A stretch of 64,000 bases of DNA from contig CP078104.1 in the NCBI GenBank assembly GCA_019203745.1, positions 2,206,501-2,270,500 on the forward strand, read 5' to 3'. This stretch comes from Chryseobacterium sp. E1. GTDB lineage: Bacteria > Bacteroidota > Bacteroidia > Flavobacteriales > Weeksellaceae. Both the position numbers and the translations under genes were made by a program. Below the pieces are notes generated by a model. The model was not told the origin of the DNA and did no database searches. It saw only the letters and a program-made list of their open reading frames with translations. Shown here in pieces: positions 30,284 to 40,789 of the stretch; positions within the stretch are counted from its first letter, which is position 1; each line of letters starts with the position of its first letter.

Positions 30284-31570
30284 TTAAGACTTTTCCTCCA
30301 TTGCAATACTCTCCTGCTCTTTCTCTTCTCTGGCAATCTGCTTCGGGTTGGCCACTTTGGCAATCGTAAGCCCCTGAACAATAATGGAGAATACCACCAC
30401 ACAGTAGGTGATACTTAAGATAATTTCACTGTATTCACTTTTAGGAATAGACATCGCCAAAGCAATGGAAACTCCACCCCGGATTCCTCCCCAAACCAGT
30501 ACTTTTACCGTCTGCGGACTAAATCTTGTTCTGAGTGAGGTGAATTTCGTAGGACCCCAGATGGAAATAAATCTTGCCAGTAAAACCACAATGATCGCCA
30601 GCAGACCAGGAATCATAAAATGCTTAAGGTCTTTGATCATCAGTAGCTCAAATCCTATGAACAGGAACAATACGGCGTTCAGGATCTCGTCAATCAGCTC
30701 CCAGAACTTGATCAGATAATCCTGGGTAACAGACTTCATCTTGAAATTTCTGTTAAAATTCCCCATGAATAAACCTGCCGCTACCATCGTCAATGGTCCT
30801 GAAATATGCATTTGTCTTGCAATAAGATATCCTCCCATTACTACAGAAAGCGTTACCAGTACGGAAATAATATAATCATCCACCTCACGCATCAGCCTGG
30901 AAGTTACCCAACCGAGTAAAACACCTAATAAAAGGCCACCACCAGCTTCATGAAGTAAAAGTAACCCGATGCTTTCAACCCCAAGATCCACTTCTTTTCC
31001 AACGGCAAGCTGTAGCACTACTGTAAAAACAACAACCGCCATACCATCGTTGAAAAGAGATTCTCCGGCTACTTTTGTCTCCAATGATTTGGAAACATTC
31101 GCCTGTTTCAGAACACTCAGAACCGCAACCGGGTCAGTAGGTGAAATTAATGCTCCAAAAACAAGACAGTAGATAAAAGGAAGATTAATGCCCACATAAG
31201 GAAGCAAATAGAACATTCCGAAACCTACTACAAAAGTGGAAATGACGACACCCACCGTAGAAAATATCACTACAGGCCTGAACTGTTCTTTCAGATCGTT
31301 GATGTTAATATGAATTCCTCCCGCAAAAAGAAGAAAATTAAGCATAGCTCCCATCAGTACTTCTGTAAAATCGATGCTGCTCATCAGGTTATGAAGATGT
31401 CCGAAGGTTCTCGGAAGCACTGTTTCACCAAACATGACAAGGAAAATGGAAACCACAATGGCAATGACCATGATCCCGATGGTACTTGGAAGTTTTAAGA
31501 ATCTGTAGTTAAGATAGGCAAATATTGATGCTAATACGATTAATGCTGAAAACGAATAATATAACTCCAC
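30284..31570 (-). CDS. Na+/H+ antiporter, CPA1 family
   Basis: Intact, 428 residues, about 12 membrane segments. The core motif GALISPTDPVAVLSVLK (near residues 140-156) and the unwound helix region KVAGESLFNDGMAVVVFT carry the ND residues (FND) that bind the ion; KVLVWGGIRGGVSIALAMS is the CPA1 GGxRG motif. Ends with a short charged cytoplasmic tail (AREEKEQESIAMEEKS). Exchanges Na+ (or K+) for protons at the inner membrane. It stands apart from its neighbours, 40 bases after the AlkD-like gene boundary. Confidence 0.95.
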   Translation of the reverse strand: MELYYSFSALIVLASIFAYLNYRFLKLPSTIGIMVIAIVVSIFLVMFGETVLPRTFGHLHNLMSSIDFTEVLMGAMLNFLLFAGGIHININDLKEQFRPVVIFSTVGVVISTFVVGFGMFYLLPYVGINLPFIYCLVFGALISPTDPVAVLSVLKQANVSKSLETKVAGESLFNDGMAVVVFTVVLQLAVGKEVDLGVESIGLLLLHEAGGGLLLGVLLGWVTSRLMREVDDYIISVLVTLSVVMGGYLIARQMHISGPLTMVAAGLFMGNFNRNFKMKSVTQDYLIKFWELIDEILNAVLFLFIGFELLMIKDLKHFMIPGLLAIIVVLLARFISIWGPTKFTSLRTRFSPQTVKVLVWGGIRGGVSIALAMSIPKSEYSEIILSITYCVVVFSIIVQGLTIAKVANPKQIAREEKEQESIAMEEKS

Positions 31571-31595
31571 TAAGTGTTTTTTTAAGATGAATTGG

Positions 31596-32221
31596 TTAGT
31601 CTAAATAAAGTATTTTGATATAAATCCTTCGGCTGTCTTTCTCCCATATATCTATCATGCCGTCTTTTACAGCTTTTGCATTTCTTGTATAATCCTGTCC
31701 TATATTCAGAATATTCAGCAGAATATATTCGTCGCCCACAGAATTGACGAGATAAGCTGTTTTTTCAGACATCCGTCTCCCGAACTCTTGATTCCGTCTG
31801 TAAGTGAGCGGAACTGATTGAGATGATGCATAAAATTGCTGCCGTCTTTCAAAGAGTCATAAGCTCTCAGAAGAATCAGCAGGATATCCAGATTGGTGGG
31901 ATCTTTATCATACAACGCTTTTCCCTGTTTGACACAGTCTGAGAAATTTCCCTGTTTGAAAGCCTCTGCCAGATTTTTGAAACCTTCGTCTGAGGTCTGC
32001 ACCTTATCATTTCTGAAATTTCTTCCGTAGTACAGGTATTGTGATTCTATACTGTCTAAAGACTTCGGGTATCCCTTATATTTAAAAATGAGTTTATCAT
32101 AATTGTAAGGTGAATCAGGATTTTTCAGACTTTTCTCAATAGCTTTTAAGTCCACTTTTGATTTCTGGCTGAACCCAAAAACCGAAAGCATCATGAATAA
32201 GAGAAAAAAGGGATATTTCAT
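31596..32221 (-). CDS. DUF4919-type secreted protein with TPR-like helices
   Basis: About 208 residues. Signal peptide MKYPFFLLFMMLSVFGFSQ. Mature start VDLKAIEKSLKNPDSPYNYDKLIFKYKGYP SLD and YYGRNFRNDKV are the family signature; a helical pair ADAFKQGNFSDCVKQG ... DILLILLRAYDSL looks TPR-like. One break near 31757; joined, the frame ends RIYIKILYLD at 31596. Its ATG overlaps the hflX stop by one base (TAATG), so it is translationally coupled to a GTPase of very different function. Function unknown. Confidence 0.83.
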
Positions 32222-33438
32222 TAATTGTTATCTTCGTCTTCGTTATCAAAATATTCGAAAAGGAAATCATTGTAAGGAAATCTTGAAATATGGATCTTCA
32301 TCACTTCGTCATAAATCATTTTCTTCATTTCCGGGAAGTTTTCCTTCGTCAGAGCAGAAATGAAAACCGTTGGGTATTTGGATTTTGCCATCCAGGTTTT
32401 TTCCATTCTTCCAGAGAAATGTTTTTACGGGTAGAAGGGGTAAGGTCATCTTCGTCCTTTTTCACATAGCTGAAATCATCGATTTTATTAAAAACCATGA
32501 TCATCGGCTTCTGATGGGCGTCAATTTCCATCAGGATATGATTTACAGATTCAATGTGGTCTTCAAAACTTTCGTGAGAAATATCTACTACATGAATCAG
32601 CAGGTCTGCTTCACGCACCTCATCCAGCGTTGATTTAAAAGATTCTACCAGCTGTGTAGGTAACTTTCTGATAAATCCTACCGTGTCGGTAAGCAGGAAA
32701 GGCAGATTCCGATCACCACTTTTCTTACGGTGGTATCAAGGGTGGCAAACAGTTTATTTTCTGCAAAAACCTCAGATTTCGAAAGCGAATTCATCAGGGT
32801 AGATTTTCCTACGTTGGTATATCCTACCAAAGCGGCACGTACTACTTTCCCACGGTTGTTACGCTGAGTGGCCATCTGTTTGTCGATTGTCTTCAGTTTA
32901 TCCTTCAGTAAAGTAATCCTGTCACGGATGATACGACGGTCGGTTTCAATTTCCGTTTCCCGGGACCTCTCATCCCGATTCCCCCTTTCTGACGCTCAAG
33001 GTGGGTCCACATCCTTGTCAGTCTAGGTAAAAGATACTGGTATTGTGCCAGTTCTACCTGAGTTCTCGCATAAGAAGTCTGCGCTCTCTGGGCAAAAATA
33101 TCAAGAATAAGGTTGGTACGGTCCAGAATTTTAACTTCCATTTCTCTTTCCAGATTTTTAAGCTGCGAAGGAGAAAGCTCGTCATCAAAAATTACGGTTC
33201 CTATCTCATTTTCTTTTACATATTCTTTTATCTCAAGGGCTTTTCCGCTACCGATAAAGGTTTTGGAATCAGGCTGGGTCAGTTTTTGAGTGAAGCGTTT
33301 TTGTACGGTTGCTCCTGCTGTGAAAGCTAAAAACTCAAGTTCATCCAAATACTCCGTTAGTTTTTCTTCATCCTGATGCTGTGTGACAATACCTACCAGG
33401 ACTGCTTTCTCATAATTATGTTCTTTCTTTTCTAACAT
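32221..33438 (-). CDS. hflX: Ribosome-associated GTPase HflX
   Basis: About 405 residues. Binds the 50S subunit and splits stalled ribosomes after stress in the family. N-terminal HflX domain: DELEFLAFTAGATVQKRFTQK and ETFIGSGKALEI-like text (SKTFIGSGKA); the linker helix [29 protein letters not shown] is diagnostic. G domain: G1 GYTNVGKST, G2/G3 region ATLDTTVRK and DTVGFIRKLP, G4 NKID, G5 ISALTKEN. Breaks at ~32960, ~32705 and ~32400. C-terminal domain short and acidic (YFDNEDEDNN). Confidence 0.96.
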
Positions 33439-33624
33439 TAAGTTCTATCTAAGTTTATGATTTTTACAAGATAATATTTTTCAGAAAAAAACAAAATCAA
33501 ATTTTATTTAATAACACATTTTAATATAAATCTAAATGTAGCCTTGTTATGTTTTATAAAAATCAATAACTTTATGTAATAATTTTCTGTTTTTAAGTAT
33601 TTAAAAAAATAACTCCAGAAGATC
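33439..33624. other. Divergent intergenic region, hflX / LytTR regulator
   Basis: Very AT-rich, no gene and no clear promoter box on either strand. Confidence 0.4.
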
Positions 33625-34328
33625 ATGATTTCACATATTAGATGTATGATTATTGATGATGATGAACTGGACAGGCTGGTTCTTCAGCATTATATAAAAC
33701 AAATAAAACATAGAGCTTGCAGGATCTTTCGATTCGGCAGAAAAAGCAGTTCCTTACCTTGATCTTCCTGTAGATTTTCTCATCACCGAAACCAATTTAA
33801 AAGGGATGAGCGGACTTGAATTCCGAAAACTTGCCCACAAGATTCCTGCCTGTATTTTTGTCAGTTCACATCCGGAATTAGCTGCCGGAGTCTTTGAAGT
33901 CAACGCCTTAGACTTTATCACCAAGCCATTGACCTCGGAACGTTTTCATTTTTCTATGCAAAAGCTTTTCAATTTTTTTGAAGTAAAAGAAAATGTGAAT
34001 GCTACGATACCCTGATAGGAGACCACTGCATTACGATAAAAGAGGGTGGCCATATTTCCCAGATCAAAATGAAAGATATCCTGTATCTGGAAGCTTTAAA
34101 GGACTATACCCGGATCATCACCCTTGAAAAAACCACTGCATTCTCAATTCACTGGGTAATCTTCTGCAAAAGAAATTTTTTGACTCTTTTATCAGAATAC
34201 ACCGGAGCTATGCTGTTCCCCGCCACCTCATCCGGGGTAAAAACTGCCATGAAATAGAACTGACCCATCAGATCAAACTTCCTATTGGCCGAACGTACAA
34301 GAATAATCTGTCATTCTTCGAGCCTTAA
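33625..34328 (+). CDS. LytTR-type response regulator lacking the phospho-accepting Asp, frameshifted
   Basis: About 234 residues. Receiver domain: IIDDDELDRLVLQHYI gives the acidic cluster (residues 10-13), but the strand that should carry the phospho-Asp reads VDFLITETNLKGMSGLEF, with Glu (near residue 55) where LytTR receivers normally have Asp. The switch Thr/Ser (FVSSH) and Lys (FITKP) are kept. The LytTR DNA-binding domain follows: GHISQIKMKDILYLEALKDYTRIIT, RIHRSYAV and FPVGRTYK-like IGRTYKNNL. Breaks ~33712, ~34003, ~34163 and ~34253. No histidine kinase is adjacent; three secreted proteins follow. Confidence 0.85.
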
Positions 34329-34469
34329 AAAACAGCCCGCAATAATTCATAAAATGCCATTGGTCGATTATTTCTGCCGTTGGTCTATTTTCATATTATC
34401 TGATCCGGATAGATGGTAATTTAGTACTCCCAAATTTCCCCTTATTTATTAACCACAAAACTGTTATTC

Positions 34470-34946
34470 ATGAAAAAAAAATTTATTTACTGTCTTCCCT
34501 TGTTCCTATTTCCGATCGTCATCTTTCACGCCCAATCTGCTATTCTGGCAAGCGGCATGGATGCATCGGCGGGCAATGGTTCGGTCTCTTACAGCATAGG
34601 TCAGACCGCTTACCTTAACAAAGGTACCCCCGTTCAGGTTATGGAAGGGGTGCAACAAGGCTATGAAATTACTACACTTGCAACCCAGGAAGTTTTATCC
34701 GAACAAAAGGATATCCTGCTTTATCCCAATCCTTTCAAAGATTTTCTGTATATCGATTTTACTACCCATGATTACAAGGGTTCAGAATACCAGCTTTTCG
34801 ATGCCCAGGGTAAACTGATCAGAAAAGATATTATCCGGGAATCAAAATCCGAGCTTAATTTTTCTGCTCTGCCTTCTACGATGTACATCATCAGAATTAA
34901 TCAGAAAGGTGAAAACATCAAAACTTTCAAAATCATAAAAAAATAA
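34470..34946 (+). CDS. Small surface protein with T9SS type A sorting domain
   Basis: Intact, 158 residues. Signal peptide to about residue 22 (FPIVIFHAQ). The passenger is only ~50 residues (SAILASGMDASAGNGSVSYSIGQTAYLNKG ... VMEGVQQGYEI), then a type IX sorting domain: LLYPNPFKDFLYIDF, YQLFDAQGKLIRK, LPSTMYIIRINQKGE NIKTFKIIKK. T9SS CTD proteins are cleaved and attached or released at the surface. The passenger motif VSYSIGQ ... QGVQQ.YE is one I recognise from other flavobacterial mini-proteins located before large repeat proteins, as here. Confidence 0.9.
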   Translation: MKKKFIYCLPLFLFPIVIFHAQSAILASGMDASAGNGSVSYSIGQTAYLNKGTPVQVMEGVQQGYEITTLATQEVLSEQKDILLYPNPFKDFLYIDFTTHDYKGSEYQLFDAQGKLIRKDIIRESKSELNFSALPSTMYIIRINQKGENIKTFKIIKK

Positions 34947-34951
34947 CTGCC

Positions 34952-37470
34952 ATGAAAAAATATTATTTTTGTTCGGGGTACTGTCCGGTCTCTTTATGGG
35001 ATTCTCACAGGCACCTGAAAAAATGAGCTATCAAGCCGTCATCAGAAACGGTTCGGGACAATTATTAGGCAATCAGAGTATTGCGGTACGAGTGAGCGTC
35101 CTGCAGGGTCTCCCGCCGGTGCAGAAATTTATGCCGAAAGACTTACAGGCAATACCAATGCAAACGGGCTTATCAGCCTGGAAATAGGAACAGGAACCGT
35201 TCTTACCGGAACATTTGCTTCGATCAACTGGCCTGTAGGAAGCTATTATTTAAAAACAGAAACAGACCCGGCAGGGGGCACAAACTATACAATCACAGGA
35301 ACCAGCCAGCTGCTGAGTGTTCCGTATGCCATGTATGCTAAATCTGCCGGAAACGGTGGCGGTACATTCAATATTCCCTATATTAACACGGTAAATAATG
35401 CTTCCACTTTATTTTCATTAACCAATGATGGCGACGGAACTTCTTTAGAAGGAAACAATAACACAACCACATCCAATATTGCTGCGGTAAGAGGTATTGT
35501 AACCAGTGCTTCTCCCGGAGGTTTCTCTTCAGCAGTCCGGGGATCAACAATGGAACCGGAGGTCTTGGTGTAGGAGTATATGGAAGCCAGGCAGGAAGCG
35601 GCTGGGGGTATATGGTACTACTCCTAATGGTCTTGGGGTATACGGAAATGCCACAGCTAACGGAATAGGAGTTTATGCCAATAGCAACACCGGAACCGGT
35701 CTCACAGCGACCAGCAATAACGGAATTCCTGCAAGTATTTCTATTTTCAACAATGCGAACAACAATACAGCTCTTAGTGCTTCCAGCGTAGGAAACGGTA
35801 CCGTTGTAAACGTTACCACTTCAGGGAATGGAACCGGGGTGAGAAGTTCTACAGGAAGTGGATTTGGAGTTCACGGGATTACCACTGCCCAGACTTCCGC
35901 AGGAGTTGTAGGTGATAACAATGGCGGAGGTGAAGCGATAGTAGGGAGAACTACCAGTGATATTGCCGGAGCGGTTGTAGGACGTAATGATGGGGGCGGA
36001 TATGGCGTAAGAGGTTTTGTAGCAACCAATACCTCCGGAACCGGTATAGGAGTCTATGGCCAGGTGGGTCTCAACAACAGCACGGGACGTGCAGGTAGGT
36101 TTGAAAATTTTAATCAGACCAATACTACAGGAAATACTTTTGAAGCAGAAACCAATAGCAACGGAAATATTCCAGATAATACACAAGGTAATGCGGGATC
36201 TTTTCTCGTGGACAATACCAATAGTGTTGCAGCAGCAGTAAGAGGTGAGGTAAAAACGATATTTGGAAACTTCGGGGCAGCCGCTATTTTTGGAATATCT
36301 TCAGGAACCGGAGGGTTCGCCGGATTATTCCATGCTTCCAATCCTTCCGGAAACGGCGCATCTCTGGTATCCATCAATGACGGAAACGGAAATGCCATTA
36401 CTGCCAATGCCAGCAAAGATGGAAATGGTGTAGAAACCAATATCGACGGTGCAGGAAATGCTCTCTATGCCTGGGTACCTTCCTTTGCAACAGGACGTGC
36501 AGGACGGTTCAATATTTTCAATGAAAATAATACCAGCGATGTAATAACAGTAACGACGGTAGGAAATGGTATTGCAGGAAACTTCAAAGTTGACCGGGTA
36601 ACCGGAACTTCTCCTGCAGTAAGAGGAGAAGTCAATTCACAGTTTGCCAATTTCGGAACTGCGGGTATCTATGGAATATCTTCAGGAACCGGAGGGTTTG
36701 CCGGGTTATTTCACGCAAGTAATCCTGCCGGAAATGGACCGGCACTGATTGCCATTGCAGATGGAAACGGTAACGGCATAACAGCTAATGCATCAAACAC
36801 AGGAGACGGTGTAGAAGCCACTGCAGACGGAACAGGAAGTGCTATCTATGGCTGGGTTCCTAATTTCGGAGAAGGACGTGCCGCAAGATTTGTAAATTAC
36901 AATACGGGCAATACCAACCCTGCTCTTACCGTAGAAACCCATAGCAACGGATCTATCGCTTTATTTAAATCCGGAAATCCGGGAACAGTGAATGTTGCCA
37001 GAATCAATTCTGCCGGACGTGGATTTTTTAACGGTGGTACCCAAACCGGTGGTGCAGACGTTGCTGAAGTATTTGATGTGGAAGGAACCGTGTCCGAATA
37101 TGAAGCCGGTGATATCCTTGTGATCTCAACCCACTCTGACAGAACGGTAGAAAAATCTTCAAAACCTTATTCGAATCTTGTTGCAGGAGTGTATGCCACC
37201 AAACCTGGTGTACTTCTCACCGAAGAACATATTGATACTGATCTTTCGGGTAAAGTTCCAATGGGTGTGATTGGCGTCATTCCAACTAAAGTATGCCTTG
37301 AAAACGGGAAAATAAAAAGAGGTGATCTCCTGGTAACTTCTTCTAAATCAGGAGTTGCAATGAAAGCCAACCTTAAGAAGGTAAAAATAGGACAAGTCAT
37401 CGGAAAAGCCCTTCAAGACTATGCTCAAAAAGAGATTGGAAAAATTCAAGTACTTGTCAATATAAAATAA
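34952..37470 (+). CDS. Large Gly/Asn-rich repeat surface protein (adhesin- or tail-fibre-like), frameshifted
   Basis: About 840 residues. Short signal (FGVLSGLFMGFSQA), then MSYQAVIRNGSGQLLGNQSI ... TGTSQLLSVPYAMYAKSAG, an N-terminal beta module recurrent in Bacteroidota surface proteins. The centre has imperfect repeats of GVYGN / GIGVYANSNTGTGL and two near-identical ~110-residue blocks (each with NFG.A.I.GISSGTGGFAGLFHASNP; bases ~36240-36470 and ~36600-36830), like beta-helical tail fibres. The C-terminal domain (ADVAEVFDVEG ... GDILVIS ... VPMGVIGVIPTKVCLENGKIKRGDLL) resembles the globular end of such fibres. No T9SS domain seen. Breaks ~34968, ~35125, ~35310, ~35540, ~35610. Confidence 0.8.
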
Positions 37471-37476
37471 ACCGTC

Positions 37477-37901
37477 ATGAAAACAATATACATCATTCCG
37501 TTATTATTTTTGAGCACGATTATCTATGCTCAGGAAAATAAACAGGCTGCTCCCATAGAAGATCAGGCACAGGTGGTAAAGCAACTAAAAGAACATGAAA
37601 CAAAGCTTATGCAGGAAGCTAAAGAAAATGCAGACAAACAAACCACAAACACAGGATTCCCTTCTGATAAAGGACTGGAAGTAAAAAAACAGGAACAAAA
37701 ATCTAAAGCGGCTAATGAGAATTCCGGAAAGCTACTTCCCAACACAGCAACACTGGAAGAAATAAAAGAACAATTCCCAACAGACAGGCATCCCGAAGCA
37801 CGGCTAATTCTAAGAACACAAATACTCATGTTACGGGGTTGCCCAATACTGCAACGCTGGAAGAAATAAAAAGACAATTCCTAAAAACTGATAACCTTTA
37901 A
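37477..37901 (+). CDS. Small secreted protein with repeated LPNTATLEEIK motif
   Basis: About 141 residues. Signal peptide MKTIYIIPLLFLSTIIYA, then a Glu/Lys/Gln-rich helical region (QVVKQLKEHETKLMQEAKEN) and two copies of a motif LPNTATLEEIK followed by QF: first at ~37735-37780, second at ~37840-37880 (GLPNTATLEEIKRQFLKT). The second copy is in another frame until one base is restored at ~37803; the true end is then TDNL at 37901. Six bases after the repeat protein stop, so likely the same operon. Function unknown. Confidence 0.75.
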
Positions 37902-37932
37902 AAGCTAATAACCAATCTAGATTTTTCAAACA

Positions 37933-37961
37933 AAGAAGTCCGCTGCACAAGCGGACTTTTG
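37933..37961. terminator. Bidirectional terminator after the surface-protein operon
   Basis: AAGTCCGC / GCGGACTT arms with a 7-base loop and T run; convergent with the META-domain gene. Confidence 0.85.
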
Positions 37962-37984
37962 TTATTATAAAACGGATGCTCTGA

Positions 37985-38417
37985 TTAATCCCAATCTGCA
38001 GCCACAAACTTCATAGAATTTCCATTTTCATCAGATAGTGTAAGGAAATGGCCCTCTACAGAATATTTTGTCATCGTTTCGATTTTTTTCTGAAAGGCAG
38101 TTTCCAAACTCATATCCTGGCAGGCTTTCGCTGTACTTACTCCTTTTGAAATCTTCACTTTTCCCCTTTTTTAAATTCGGAAGTAAAAGACATCTGATTA
38201 CAGCCCAAGTATGCGCTTCCCTGAATTTTACCATTTTCCATTTTAGACGTCAGATTAATTTCTGCTTTATCAGCAATCAGCTTATCTTTGGTAAAGCCTT
38301 CGAATGAGACCAGCATCCATTGCCTTTGCAGATAAGGATTCTGAGCCGGCACGGAAGAACAATTTACAACAAGTCCCACAAATAAAACCGCAAAAAGGGA
38401 TAATAGTATTTTTTCAT
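37985..38417 (-). CDS. META domain lipoprotein (HslJ-like)
   Basis: About 144 residues. One A restored in the A6 run after the ATG at 38417 gives MKKILLSLFAVLFVGLVVNC, a lipoprotein signal. META domain: YLQRQWMLVSFEGF, INLTSKMENGKIQGSAYLGCNQMSFTSEF, and after a break at ~38160, KVKISKGVSTAKACQDMSLETAFQKKIETMTKYSVEGHFLTLSDENGNSMKFVAADWD in sense, with the family Cys residues. HslJ-type META proteins are linked to heat-induced novobiocin resistance in E. coli; role here unknown. Confidence 0.85.
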
Positions 38418-38503
38418 GCGGATTATCATCCCATTTTCATACCAATCCGGGATAGAATCTCGTAAAAATTAGTAAATTAGCGACACAAAAATTATTTTAT
38501 AAA

Positions 38504-40714
38504 ATGAAAAGACTATTTCTACTATTCACTTTCTTGTTGGGCTTTGCCCAGATGAGGGCGGATGAGGGGATGTGGCTGCTTATGCTCATCAAACGACTTA
38601 ACGGTGTTGATATGCAAAAAGAGGGTCTGCATCTGACGCCTGAAGAAATTTATTCAGTGAACAATTCGAGTATGAAAGATGCTATCGTAAGTTTCGGTGG
38701 TTTCTGTACACGGGTGAGATTGTTTCTGATAAAGGACTTTTATTCACAAACCACCACTGTGGTTATGGAGCTGTAGCTGCTGCTTCTACTCCTGAAAAAG
38801 ATTATCTGAAGAACGGTTTCTGGGCAATGAAACAGAAAGACGAGTTCAATGCAAAAGATCTTTATGTAAGATTTTTAGTGAGAATGGATGATGCTACTCA
38901 AAGAATCACCTCCAAACTTAACAACAATATGACCGGAGCAGAGAGAAAAGCTGTTATAGATGCTGAAACAAAAGCAATCCAGACAGAAAACTCTGAAAAC
39001 GGGAAGTATACTGTAGTGGTAAAAGATTTCTTCAACGGAAACGAATTCTACTATTTTGTATACCAGGATTATAAGGATGTAAGATTGGTAGGAGCTCCAC
39101 CTTCTTCATTAGGAAAATTCGGTGGCGATACTGATAACTGGGAGTGGCCAAGACACACTGCTGACTTTACAGTTTTCAGAGTATATGCTGATGCTGCAGG
39201 TAATCCTGCGGAATATTCTCCAAGCAATGTTCCTATGAAACCTAAGCACTTCCTTCCGGTTTCTCTTAAAGGAATTAAGCCTGGTGATTTCTCAATGATC
39301 TTAGGATATCCTGGAAGAACAAACCGCTACCTTACTTCTTACGGAATTGAGCAGATGGTAGGCAAAGATTATCCGGCTTGGGTTGAAGCTTCCAAAACAG
39401 CAATGGATGTGATGAAGAAGTATATGGATAAGGATAAAGCTACTCAGCTTAACTATGCTTCTCAATATGCATCTGTAGCTAACTACTGGAAAAACAGACA
39501 GGGAACCATTGATGCGGTAGAGAAAAACGGAACAATCACCGATAAGAAAACAATTGAGGACAAATTCAAATCTTGGGCAGTAATGCCGGGAAACACTGAA
39601 TACGACGGTGTATTAGATGATATCAGCATTTATTATAAGCAAACTTCTGACAGAAATGTTGAAAGAAATTATGCTACTCAATTCTTAAGAAATGCAAAAT
39701 ATATTTCTCTTGCTCAAAAAGTAGGTTCTGTTCTTAAAGCGTATGCAGCTCAGGATATGCAGGGAAGATTGGCTATGAAGGCTAAAACTGAAGCTGCAAT
39801 CAAAGAAGCTTATGAAAACTTCAGCCCGGCTTTAGAAGGAGAAATGCTTGCAGCAATGACAAGTCTTTACCAGGCGAGAGTGAAAAACCCGGAGGTTGCT
39901 TCTGCTACCATCTTAGGATTAGATGCTAAAACAGTATCCAACCTTGCTTACTCTTCTATTTTTGCCAACAAAACTTCTGCAACGAACTTCTTATTGAATC
40001 CGGATGCATTGAAGCTTGATGCTGATCCACTTTGGAAAGCGGCTAACGGAATTGTTGCTGACCAGAAAATGAGCACTGAGAGATATGTAAAAATAGATGA
40101 TAATTTTGCAAAAAACAGCCGTTTATTCTTAGCCGGACTTATGAAAGCTATGCCTGAGAAGAAGTTCTACCCGGATGCAAACTCTACCATGAGATTAACT
40201 TACGGTACTGTAGATAAGCTTCCTATCAGAAGTGATAGAAACTACTTCGGGGTTACAGATAACTATTATACAGACATGACAGGTCTTGTTGGAAAATACA
40301 AGAAAGGTGATGAGGAATTTGATCTTCCACAAAGGGTGATCGATCTTTACAACCTTAAAGATTTCGGACAGTATGCTGATGCTAAAGGATACATGCCTGT
40401 AAACTTCCTTTCAGACAATGATATTACAGGAGGTAACTCCGGTTCTCCGGTAATTGACGGTGACGGAAACCTGATCGGTATTGCTTTTGACGGAAACAGC
40501 GAAGCTTTAAGTGGTGATATCGTATTCGAACCTGAATGGCAGAAAACAATCAACGTAGACGTTCGTTTCGTTCTTTGGACCATCGACAAATATGCGGGTG
40601 CAAGAAGGTTAATAGATGAATTGAAGCTTGTAAGAGATGAAAATACTCCGGCTGATACAAAAACTAAAAACTCAGGTACCACAACAACACCTAAGAAAAC
40701 AAAGAAAAAAATAA
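38504..40714 (+). CDS. S46 family dipeptidyl-peptidase (DPP7/DPP11 type)
   Basis: About 736 residues, periplasmic serine exopeptidase that frees dipeptides from peptide N termini. Signal MKRLFLLFTFLLGFAQMRA, then DEGMWLLMLIKRLNG. Catalytic His in FTNHHCGYGA (near residue 85), Asp region GGDTDNWEWPRHTADF, and nucleophile Ser in GGNSGSPVIDG (near 645). Breaks near 38705. The raw frame runs past the terminator; dropping one A from the A7 run at 40705-40711 gives KKTKKK and TAA at 40712-40714, which I use. DPP7 or DPP11 specificity depends on the S1 residue near the Ser and cannot be fixed safely here. Confidence 0.93.
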
Positions 40715-40734
40715 TCTTATCTGATATATTTTTG

Positions 40735-40765
40735 AAAACCGTGAATTTACTTTCACGGTTTTTTT
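40735..40765 (+). terminator. Terminator of the S46 peptidase gene
   Basis: AAAACCGTGAA / TTCACGGTTTT arms, T7 tail. Confidence 0.88.
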
Positions 40766-40789
40766 ATTTTGAAATATTAAATTTTTAAC

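Noticed and set aside
35821-36650. Antisense frames within the repeat fibre gene
   Set aside because: They mirror the Gly/Asn repeats; long antisense frames are expected in such biased sequence.
36240-36830. Tandem blocks as a CRISPR or DNA-level repeat array
   Set aside because: The repeats are long, in frame and coding; spacing and unit size do not fit CRISPR.
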